This document shows positions 5,795-10,513 of a stretch of DNA of 11,415 nt, in pieces. The stretch's first letter is position 1; every line of letters begins with the position of its first letter. The notes under the pieces are model-generated. The model was given only the letters and a program-made list of their open reading frames with translations. It was not told the origin of the DNA and did no database searches. The DNA comes from Natrialbaceae archaeon (lineage in GTDB: Archaea > Halobacteriota > Halobacteria > Halobacteriales > Natrialbaceae), in assembly GCA_003552885.1 (NCBI GenBank), contig PUPA01000246.1:1-11415 (forward strand). Direction: 5' to 3'. The position numbers were made by a program, and so were the translations under genes.

Positions 5795-6109
5795 TCACCC
5801 GTCGTAGCCGTACCCCCTGGCGAACAGCTTCGAGAGGTAACTCAGGACGAGCAAGACGACGATCAGGACCGCCAGCGCGGCCGGATCGAAACCACGTATC
5901 ATCTCCCTGACGCCGTGGGCGACGGTCAACGCGCCCATGAGGATGGCGATCCCGCCGGAACGACGGGCGACGTAGCCGGGGTCGACGCTCTCGTCGTAGT
6001 CGGAGTGGAGCTCGACCCGCCCCCGGACGGCGATCTGGTAGGCGAGATAGAGGATGGCGATCCCACCGAGCGTCCAGACGCCCCCGCTTATCAGGTTGAC
6101 GTCGACCAT
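5795..6109 (-). CDS. Small three-helix membrane protein
   Basis: A 104-residue protein with three predicted membrane segments at about 8-28 (GGVWTLGGIAILYLAYQIAV), 50-68 (RSGGIAILMGALTVAHGV) and 75-94 (DPAALAVLIVVLLVLSYLS). A polar loop (29-49, RGRVELHSDYDESVDPGYVA) separates the first two, and the short tail is GYGYDG. It resembles the many small conserved integral membrane proteins of unknown function in prokaryotes; I cannot name the family with confidence. ATG at 6109 is supported by a TTTATT box 27 bases ahead. It is divergent from the Lrp-family regulator across a 164-base region with several inverted repeats, which makes it a candidate target of that regulator. Confidence 0.75.
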   Translation of the reverse strand: MVDVNLISGGVWTLGGIAILYLAYQIAVRGRVELHSDYDESVDPGYVARRSGGIAILMGALTVAHGVREMIRGFDPAALAVLIVVLLVLSYLSKLFARGYGYDG

Positions 6110-6130
6110 CGGCCGGAGTCGGTCCGCGGT

Positions 6131-6140
6131 CGGAATAAAC
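6131..6140 (-). promoter_or_regulatory. TATA-like box of the 5795-6109 gene
   Basis: The minus strand reads GTTTATTCCG here, centred about 27 bases before the ATG at 6109. No Shine-Dalgarno is present, consistent with a leaderless transcript. Confidence 0.6.
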
Positions 6141-6157
6141 GCGGCGGTCGCCAGCGA

Positions 6158-6194
6158 CGTTCGGTTCCGGTAACACGAACCCAGAAACCGAACG
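6158..6194. promoter_or_regulatory. 9-base inverted repeat in the divergent region
   Basis: CGTTCGGTT (6158-6166) and AACCGAACG (6186-6194) are perfect inverted copies separated by 19 bases. The dyad lies between the two divergent TATA-like boxes (6131-6140 minus strand, about 6238-6250 plus strand), where a regulator could affect both genes. The long spacer makes an RNA hairpin less likely than a protein site. Confidence 0.4.
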
Positions 6195-6230
6195 CAGGGA
6201 CCGGAGTTGGCGGTGTCGTGACGGGATTTA

Positions 6231-6257
6231 CGGATACAAAAGATATTTTTCTATCCG
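6231..6257. promoter_or_regulatory. 27-base dyad over the lrp-type promoter (probable operator)
   Basis: The arms CGGATA-C-AAAA (6231-6241) and TTTT-C-TATCCG (6247-6257) are symmetric around base 6244; 10 of 13 base pairs match. Its AT-rich centre (AAAAGATATTTTT) is also the TATA-like box, 25-30 bases before the ATG at 6274. A dyad overlapping the promoter of an Lrp-family gene is the classic arrangement of an autoregulatory site. Binding itself is inference. Confidence 0.6.
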
Positions 6258-6273
6258 GGCAAGAGATACGGGT

Positions 6274-6702
6274 ATGAGCAGCACGTCTACGGAGTCCCGT
6301 ATCCTCCAGGTGCTCGAGGAGAACGCACAGGCATCCTACGCGGAGATCGCCGAGCGCGCGAGCGTCTCGAAGCCGACGGTCAGAAAGTACATCAACAAAC
6401 TCGAGGAGGAGGGGGTGATCGTCGGCTACTCGGCCGACGTCGACCCGAAGAAACTCTCCTCACAGACGATCGCGCTGGTCGGCATCGACGTCGCCAGCGA
6501 GCGGTACGTCGAGGCGACGAACGCCCTGAAATCCCTGGCGGAGATCGACGCCCTGTACAGCTCCAGCGGCGATCACATGCTGATGGCCGAGGTCCGGGCG
6601 GCAGACGGCGACGAACTGGGGGAGATCATCTCCGGGGACATCCTCGAGATCGAGGGCGTCACGGCCGCTCACCCCTCGTTCTTACAGGAGCGGCTGAAGT
6701 GA
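6274..6702 (+). CDS. Lrp/AsnC family transcriptional regulator
   Basis: A 142-residue Lrp/AsnC-type DNA-binding regulator of typical length. The N-terminal winged helix-turn-helix covers about residues 7-58, with the recognition region SYAEIAERASVSKPTVRKYINKLEEEGVI (21-49). A short linker leads to a RAM (AsnC_trans_reg) domain at about 64-140, which forms dimers or octamers and senses small effectors such as amino acids; its signature is LYSSSGDHMLMAEVRA (94-109), with the conserved Gly-Asp at 99-100. The start ATG at 6274 lies 25-30 bases after the AT-rich box. The promoter sits inside a 27-base dyad, suggesting self-regulation, and a further dyad lies toward the divergent membrane protein gene. 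The effector and regulon cannot be read from the sequence. Confidence 0.93.
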   Translation: MSSTSTESRILQVLEENAQASYAEIAERASVSKPTVRKYINKLEEEGVIVGYSADVDPKKLSSQTIALVGIDVASERYVEATNALKSLAEIDALYSSSGDHMLMAEVRAADGDELGEIISGDILEIEGVTAAHPSFLQERLK

Positions 6703-6725
6703 GCCCACGCTCGCAGGCGTCGACG

Positions 6726-6744
6726 TTTTGACCCCGCCGGCCGT
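6726..6744 (+). promoter_or_regulatory. Core promoter of the SRPBCC gene, shared with MOSC gene
   Basis: TTTTGACCCCGCCGGCCGT begins 29 bases before the GTG at 6755. The same 19 bases with one change (T for C at position 12) precede the MOSC gene on the minus strand at 9550-9532, 30 bases before its ATG. TTTTGA takes the TATA position. The identity beyond the TATA box suggests a shared regulatory element or a common origin of the two promoters. Confidence 0.5.
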
Positions 6745-6754
6745 AGGCGCTCAC

Positions 6755-7234
6755 GTGCCCGAATACGAGCGACGAACGCGGCTGTCGGCCCCGCTCGATG
6801 ATGTCTGGGCGTTTCACTCGACGGCCGACGGACTCGAGGCGCTGACTCCCGACTGGGTGGGCCTGCGCGTCGAGCGGACGCTCGGCCCGGACGGGGAGGA
6901 CGATCCGGAGGTGCTCGAAGCGGGCTCGGAGCTCGTCCTCTCGGTCCGCCCCCTCGGGGTGGGTCGACGACGGTATCTCACGTCGGTGATCGTCGACCGC
7001 GAACGGACCGGCGGGACGGCCTCGTTCACCGACGAGATGGTCGACGGCCCGTTCGACTGGTGGCTCCACACGCACTCGTTTTACGCCGACGGCGACGGGA
7101 CGGTTCTCCGAGATCGAATCGAGTACGAGCTCCCGCTGGGCGGGCTCGGCGACGCCGTCGCGCCAATTGGCTGGCTCGGCTTCGAACCGATGTTTCGCGA
7201 CCGCCACCGGCGGACCCGCGAGCACCTCGAGTGA
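6755..7234 (+). CDS. SRPBCC (START/Bet v1-like) family protein
   Basis: A 159-residue protein of the SRPBCC superfamily, a helix-grip fold with a deep hydrophobic pocket for lipids, polyketides or other non-polar ligands. Family features are the N-terminal strand and helix YERRTRLSAPLDDVWAFHSTADGLEALTP (4-32), the mid segment MVDGPFDWWLHTHSF (95-109), the strand TVLRDRIEYELPLG (116-129) and the C-terminal helix FEPMFRDRHRRTREHLE (143-159). The group often annotated as 'cyclase/dehydrase' looks like this; no ligand can be assigned. The GTG at 6755 was chosen over a TTG at 6728: the family's fold starts there and the TTTTGA box lies 29 bases ahead, whereas the TTG is within that box. It follows the Lrp-type gene by 52 bases and has its own promoter. 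Its stop codon lies inside a perfect palindrome. Confidence 0.85.
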   Translation: MPEYERRTRLSAPLDDVWAFHSTADGLEALTPDWVGLRVERTLGPDGEDDPEVLEAGSELVLSVRPLGVGRRRYLTSVIVDRERTGGTASFTDEMVDGPFDWWLHTHSFYADGDGTVLRDRIEYELPLGGLGDAVAPIGWLGFEPMFRDRHRRTREHLE

Positions 7235-7276
7235 CGGCCGTCACGGAACGACGCCCGTTCCCTCCAATCCCGGGAT
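7231..7276. terminator. Three successive palindromes at the end of the SRPBCC gene
   Basis: GTGACGGCCGTCAC (7231-7244, perfect, containing the stop TGA), GGAACG-ACGCC-CGTTCC (7245-7261, 6-base arms) and ATCCCGGGAT (7267-7276, perfect) follow each other almost without a gap. They lie before the nosL-type promoter and could form consecutive hairpins in the mRNA 3' end. A role in termination or transcript stability is plausible but unproven. Confidence 0.45.
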
Positions 7277-7304
7277 GACGCCGTTCGATACGCACACCGC
7301 ACGG

Positions 7305-7311
7305 CTTTTGA
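7305..7311 (+). promoter_or_regulatory. TATA-like box of the NosL-like gene
   Basis: CTTTTGA lies about 27 bases before the ATG at 7336, the same box and spacing as used by the SRPBCC and MOSC genes, but the following bases differ (TCGTCGC). Confidence 0.45.
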
Positions 7312-7335
7312 TCGTCGCTCCCCTGAACCTACGGT

Positions 7336-7977
7336 ATGTACTCCGGTCGACGCCGGCTGCTGGCCGCCACGGCGGCCGGAGCCGCCGCCCTCGCCGCGGG
7401 CTGTCTGGGCGAGGACGACGGCGACGGCACCACCGACGCCCCGGTCGAGAGGGGCTCGGGGAACCCCGCGGGGGAGGACTCCCCTGGGGACGACCACGGT
7501 GATCCGTCGGTCGAGTCCGGCACCGACGTGCCAATCGACGAGATGGCGACGTTCCCCGAGGACCGGTCGTGTGAGCTGTGCAATATGTTCCCCGCCCGTC
7601 ACCCCGACTGGAACGCCCAGCTCGTCCACGAGGACGGAAAGCGGCGGTTCTTCTGTACACCCGGCTGTGCGATCGGCTACCTGGTCTCCCCGGAGACGTT
7701 CGGCGGACCCGACGAGCCCGTCGCGAACCTCTGGGTCAACGACTTCGAGGCCCGCGAGTACGTCGACGGCTTCGAGGTCCACTGGGTGCTCGAGGACGAC
7801 GTCAGTCGAGTCGACGATCCGATGTACAACCCCTACCCGTTCGCCGAGGGGGAAGACGCCCTCGCGTTCGTCGACGACCACGAGGACCTCGACGCCGACG
7901 ACGTGGTGACCACCGACGCGATCGACGTCGAGATCGCCCGCGAGTACCGCGGCTGGGAGCTGCGAAACGCCGACTGA
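7336..7977 (+). CDS. NosL-like Tat lipoprotein, putative copper-binding
   Basis: A 213-residue exported lipoprotein of the NosL family. NosL binds Cu(I) and helps assemble the copper centre of nitrous oxide reductase; orphan homologues probably handle copper in other ways. The N-terminus has a twin-arginine motif (RRRLLA, 5-10), an Ala-rich hydrophobic stretch and a lipobox LAAGC with Cys23, so it should be folded before export and anchored by lipid. An acidic Gly-rich linker (24-65) follows, typical of haloarchaeal surface proteins. The NosL core starts at CELCNM (79-84), with the metal-binding Cys79, Cys82 and Met84, then WNAQLVHEDGKRRFFCTPGCAIGYL (92-116) with two extra cysteines (Cys107, Cys111). 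No nos or other denitrification gene is nearby; neighbours are an SRPBCC protein and an EamA transporter. A role in N2O reduction is therefore unproven. Confidence 0.88.
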   Translation: MYSGRRRLLAATAAGAAALAAGCLGEDDGDGTTDAPVERGSGNPAGEDSPGDDHGDPSVESGTDVPIDEMATFPEDRSCELCNMFPARHPDWNAQLVHEDGKRRFFCTPGCAIGYLVSPETFGGPDEPVANLWVNDFEAREYVDGFEVHWVLEDDVSRVDDPMYNPYPFAEGEDALAFVDDHEDLDADDVVTTDAIDVEIAREYRGWELRNAD

Positions 7978-7982
7978 CCCGC

Positions 7983-8100
7983 TCTGTCGGTTCCAGAGTC
8001 GTCCGACCAGCATCGGAATCGCCCCGTCGGTTCCGGAGTCGCCCTACTATTCCGTGATCGCCCCGTCTGCTCCGGAGTCGTCCTGCCGGTTCCGGAACCG
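7983..8100. repeat. Degenerate 20/40-base direct-repeat array before the EamA gene
   Basis: Six degenerate units of 17-22 bases with a consensus near GTCGGTTCCGGAGTCGYCC lie between the NosL-like stop and the EamA promoter. The best copies are at 7987-8004, 8027-8044 and 8066-8083, spaced 40 and 39 bases apart, with weaker copies between (8005-8025, 8045-8064) and a last one at 8084-8100. The period is not a multiple of three, so it is not coding. There are no unique spacers of CRISPR type. Confidence 0.75.
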
Positions 8101-8107
8101 GTTTGAG
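8101..8107 (+). promoter_or_regulatory. TATA-like box of the EamA gene
   Basis: GTTTGAG directly abuts the repeat array and lies about 26 bases before the GTG at 8130. This favours that GTG over the TTG at 8103, which falls inside the box. Confidence 0.4.
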
Positions 8108-8129
8108 CCGACCCCGTCTCCTGACGGCC

Positions 8130-9029
8130 GTGTACGGCCGGTTCGACACCGAGGTGACGCCCCTGGCGGCGCTCGCGTTCGCCATCTTCGCCTCGAGCAC
8201 GAGCGCAATCCTGGTCCGCTGGAGCCACGCGCCCAGCTCGGTCGCCGCCCTCTACCGGGTGCTGTTCACGACGTTGCTGGTCGCGCCGGTCGCCGTCCTC
8301 CGGTACCGCGAGGAGTTTCGCCGGCTCTCGGTCCGGGACCTGGGGTTCGCGGCCGTCGCGGGCGTCGCGCTGGCGATCCACTTCGCGGCCTGGTTCGAGA
8401 GTTTGAACCACACGAGCGTCGCCGCCAGCGTGACGCTGGTCCAGAGCCAGCCGATCTTCGTCGCGGTCGGGGCGGCGCTCCTCCTCGGCGAGCGGATCGA
8501 TCGGCCGACCGTCGTCGGCATCCTCGTCGCCGTCGTCGGCGCCGCGGCGATGTCCCTCGGCGACGCCGGCGAGGCGCCGGTCTCGGATGCGACCCTCTAT
8601 GGCAACGCACTCGCCGTCCTCGGGGCGGTCACCATCGCCGGCTACGTGCTCGCGGGCCGGTCGATCCGCCAGCGCGTCTCGCTTTTCCCGTACGTCACCG
8701 TCGTCTACGCCGCCTGCGTGCTCACGCTCGTCGTCCTCGTCGGCGGACAGGGCCACGCCTTTTTCGCGTACCCACCCCGCGAGTGGCTGCTCTTTCTCGC
8801 TATGGCGATCGGTCCCGGCGTCCTCGGTCACACCGTCGTCAACTGGGTCCTGCGGTACGTCGAGTCCGTCGTCGTCAGCGTCGCCTGGCTCGGCGAACCG
8901 ATCGGGTCGACGCTGCTCGCGCTCGTCCTCCTCGCTGAGACCCCCGACGCGATCACGATCGTCGGTGGGCTGGTCGTCCTCGGGGGCATCTACGTGACGA
9001 CGGTCGGCCGCGAGCGCGGCTACGGCTGA
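8130..9029 (+). CDS. EamA/DMT superfamily transporter
   Basis: A 299-residue polytopic membrane protein of the drug/metabolite transporter superfamily, made of two EamA repeats with about ten membrane helices in all (first repeat about 12-143, second about 157-292). Typical end-of-repeat signatures are visible in both: SLNHTSVAASVTLVQSQPIFVAVGAALLLGERI (91-123) in the first and WVLRYVESVVVSVAWLGEPIGSTLLALVLLAETP (239-272) in the second. Family members export amino acids, metabolites or other small molecules in exchange for protons; the substrate here is unknown. The GTG at 8130 was chosen from the TATA-like box 26 bases ahead; a TTG at 8103 would add nine residues. A degenerate direct-repeat array lies immediately upstream. 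The last ten bases overlap the end of the convergent MOSC gene. Confidence 0.92.
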   Translation: MYGRFDTEVTPLAALAFAIFASSTSAILVRWSHAPSSVAALYRVLFTTLLVAPVAVLRYREEFRRLSVRDLGFAAVAGVALAIHFAAWFESLNHTSVAASVTLVQSQPIFVAVGAALLLGERIDRPTVVGILVAVVGAAAMSLGDAGEAPVSDATLYGNALAVLGAVTIAGYVLAGRSIRQRVSLFPYVTVVYAACVLTLVVLVGGQGHAFFAYPPREWLLFLAMAIGPGVLGHTVVNWVLRYVESVVVSVAWLGEPIGSTLLALVLLAETPDAITIVGGLVVLGGIYVTTVGRERGYG

Positions 9030-9520
9030 CCGCCCGGGGGCTGCTCGATCTCATCCTCGACGGCGATCGTTCCCGACTCGACGATCCGGACGTTGAGCCC
9101 GCCGCGGTGGACCAGCGCGGCCAGCACGCCCTCCTCGGTGAGCCCCTCGAGGTACGCACACGGCTCGCAGATCTCGACGCCCTCACGGACCGCCTCGCCG
9201 ATCCGGAACCGCTCGTCCAGCAGGTGATCCACCGCGACCCCTCTGGTCGTCACGTTCCGCCGGTGGTCTGCGGGCTCGAGTTCGATGCCCTCGTCCCGTT
9301 CGACGATCTCGAGGACCTCCGCCTCGAACAGGGTGAGCGCGCGGTCCTCCGGCGGGAGCGCCCGGCCCCCTCCGCCGGACCACGAGCCGGCCGCCTCGAA
9401 GTATCGATCGCCGCGTAACCCCTTTCCGGCGACCGCCTCGACCGCCGCCCTGGAGTGCATCTCCTCGCCGGCCTCGGGGGCGACGTGTATCGCCTCGACC
9501 CGGCCCCGATCGGTAGACAT
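9020..9520 (-). CDS. MOSC domain-containing protein
   Basis: A 166-residue MOSC protein, of the family named after molybdenum-cofactor sulfurase C-terminal domains. Such domains are thought to bind the molybdenum cofactor or to carry or relay sulfur to metal centres. Visible signatures are VAGKGLRGDRYF (30-41), the beta segment ALTLFEAEVLE (61-71), RRNVTTRGVAVDHLL (87-101), and the conserved cysteine motif CEPCAYLEGL (118-127), with Cys118 and Cys121 as candidate sulfur or metal ligands. A stand-alone single-domain protein of this size is common. ATG at 9520 is supported by the TTTTGA box 30 bases ahead. The 3' end overlaps the convergent EamA gene by ten bases, and the ferritin-like gene lies upstream on the same strand, 196 bases away across a repeat array. 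Confidence 0.92.
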   Translation of the reverse strand: MSTDRGRVEAIHVAPEAGEEMHSRAAVEAVAGKGLRGDRYFEAAGSWSGGGGRALPPEDRALTLFEAEVLEIVERDEGIELEPADHRRNVTTRGVAVDHLLDERFRIGEAVREGVEICEPCAYLEGLTEEGVLAALVHRGGLNVRIVESGTIAVEDEIEQPPGGQP

Positions 9521-9531
9521 GGACTACCACG

Positions 9532-9550
9532 ACGGCCGACGGGGTCAAAA
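9532..9550 (-). promoter_or_regulatory. Core promoter of the MOSC gene
   Basis: On the minus strand TTTTGACCCCGTCGGCCGT begins 30 bases before the ATG at 9520, nearly the same as the SRPBCC promoter at 6726-6744 (18 of 19). Its inner 14 bases (9535-9548) are repeated exactly at 9707-9720. Confidence 0.55.
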
Positions 9551-9720
9551 GTGTGCTGGACGGTCACATCCCTTGTCGGCGTATCGGACGGTCACATCCC
9601 TCATCGGCGTATCGGACGGCCGCGCCACGGGTCGGCGAGACGACTGCGCGGATCGGCGAAACCACCATACGGGTCGGCGAGACGACAACACGTCCCTCAG
9701 GAGACAGCCGACGGGGTCAA
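9535..9720. repeat. 14-base direct repeats flanking the 9558-9683 array
   Basis: GCCGACGGGGTCAA occurs at 9535-9548 and again at 9707-9720, 172 bases apart in the same orientation, enclosing the whole repeat array. The left copy is in the MOSC promoter; the right copy contains the stop codon of the ferritin-like gene. The pair looks like a target duplication or the ends of a tandem duplication, but no transposase or inverted ends are present. Confidence 0.6.
9558..9683. repeat. Tandem array: three 28-base then two 21-base units
   Basis: Units are 9558-9585, 9586-9613 and 9614-9641 (28 bases), then 9642-9662 and 9663-9683 (21 bases). The first two differ at only two positions (TTG versus TCA within CCCTYRTCGGCG). 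All five end in a TCGGCG-A/T-A-T-C-like core (TCGGCGTATC, TCGGCGAGAC, TCGGCGAAAC), and the unit shortens by exactly 7 bases. The array lies upstream of the MOSC promoter. The units are contiguous, so this is not CRISPR. Confidence 0.8.
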
Positions 9721-10343
9721 CAGATCGGTTTGGGGTCGACGCCGAGCTCGCGGAGGCCGTCGGCGTACTCCCCGTAGGCGGCCTCGATCGCGCCCTCCGC
9801 CGCCTCCCTCGCCCGCGCTACGCGTGTCGTCTCCTCCCCGCAGTGGTCCTCGAGGAGGGCCGTCGCCCGTTCGAGCTGTCCGTCGAGATCGGCACCCATC
9901 CCCGAGAAGAGCTCCGCGAGCTCGGTCTCGCCCTGTCCGGCGAAGAAGCCCGCGAGGTGTTCGTTCGACCGACCGGCCACGACGGTCCGGCCGACGAAGG
10001 CGCCGAGCCGTTCGGCGGTCCCCTCCCGGCCCCTGAGATACTGATGTAGCGCCGGAAGCTCCCCGGGCTCGTGGTCGCCGAGCTCGGCGACGACGGCCTC
10101 GTGGTGGTCGCGTTCCTCCTCGGCGGCTTCGGTGAACGTCGCCGCCACCTCGCCGTCCTCGCTCCCCGCGTACTCCTCGAACGTCTCCGCTGCGGCCAGC
10201 TCCGCGGTCGCGGCCGCCCGGAGGACGGTCTCGGGGGAGACCTCACCGCCAGTGTCGGCGTACAGGGCCCGCGAGGAGCCGAGTCTGGAGAGTTCGGTTT
10301 CCATCCCGTCCTCGACGTCGGCGACGAAACTCTCGGCTGTCAT
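9717..10343 (-). CDS. Ferritin-like / rubrerythrin family protein
   Basis: A 208-residue all-helical protein of the ferritin-like superfamily, related to haloarchaeal proteins annotated as rubrerythrin family. Candidate metal ligands are in AELAAAETFEEY (47-58, Glu48 and Glu53/Glu56) and in EEERDHHE (75-82, an ExxH arrangement with Glu77 and His80). A later helix pair (about 150-200) lacks an equally clear ExxH, so a full two-iron site is uncertain. The rubredoxin-like CxxC domain of true rubrerythrins is missing; only Cys168 and the last residue Cys208 (KPIC) are present. Such proteins often act in iron handling or peroxide detoxification. ATG at 10343 was chosen; 16 more codons are open upstream but are Pro/Arg-rich. 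It is divergent from the rhodanese gene and lies upstream of the MOSC gene. Confidence 0.82.
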   Translation of the reverse strand: MTAESFVADVEDGMETELSRLGSSRALYADTGGEVSPETVLRAAATAELAAAETFEEYAGSEDGEVAATFTEAAEEERDHHEAVVAELGDHEPGELPALHQYLRGREGTAERLGAFVGRTVVAGRSNEHLAGFFAGQGETELAELFSGMGADLDGQLERATALLEDHCGEETTRVARAREAAEGAIEAAYGEYADGLRELGVDPKPIC

Positions 10344-10368
10344 CGATCCGGGAACGGACGGCCGACGG

Positions 10369-10376
10369 CTTGTAGG
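10369..10376 (-). promoter_or_regulatory. Possible TATA-like box of the ferritin-like gene
   Basis: The minus strand reads CCTACAAG here, centred about 29 bases before the ATG at 10343. It is weaker than the other boxes. It is followed by CCGTCGGCCGTC (10368-10357), the same 12 bases found between box and start in the MOSC promoter. Confidence 0.3.
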
Positions 10377-10440
10377 TGCCGGTCGTGGCAACCGGGGTGC
10401 CGTGGACGGGGACGGCGGATCGGACGGTTCGACGGCGGCT

Positions 10441-10459
10441 GTGGCTCCGATCGAGCCAC
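10441..10459. promoter_or_regulatory. Dyad upstream of the rhodanese promoter
   Basis: GTGGCTC (10441-10447) and GAGCCAC (10453-10459) are perfect inverted 7-base arms around CGATC. The dyad lies about 25 bases before the rhodanese TATA-like box, in the 170-base divergent region shared with the ferritin-like gene, a suitable place for a regulator of one or both genes. Confidence 0.4.
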
Positions 10460-10481
10460 GGGGGCACGGACGTGACGACTG

Positions 10482-10490
10482 GAGTTATTA
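10482..10490 (+). promoter_or_regulatory. TATA-like box of the rhodanese gene
   Basis: GAGTTATTA is centred about 27 bases before the ATG at 10514, with no Shine-Dalgarno in between, matching a leaderless transcript. Confidence 0.6.
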
Positions 10491-10513
10491 CGGGGTCGGG
10501 CCAACGGGGAGCC

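Noticed and set aside
9558..9683. CRISPR-like array
   Set aside because: The units are contiguous or share sequence throughout; there are no unique spacers of constant length, and no cas gene is present.
9535..9720. Miniature transposable element
   Set aside because: There are flanking direct repeats but no terminal inverted repeats, and the interior is a tandem array, so the evidence does not reach a mobile element call.
9553..9777. Open frame of 74 codons encoding a repeated RxGETTx heptad
   Set aside because: The heptad arises only where the repeat unit is 21 bases; the 28-base units break the frame, and the frame runs into the ferritin-like gene on the other strand.
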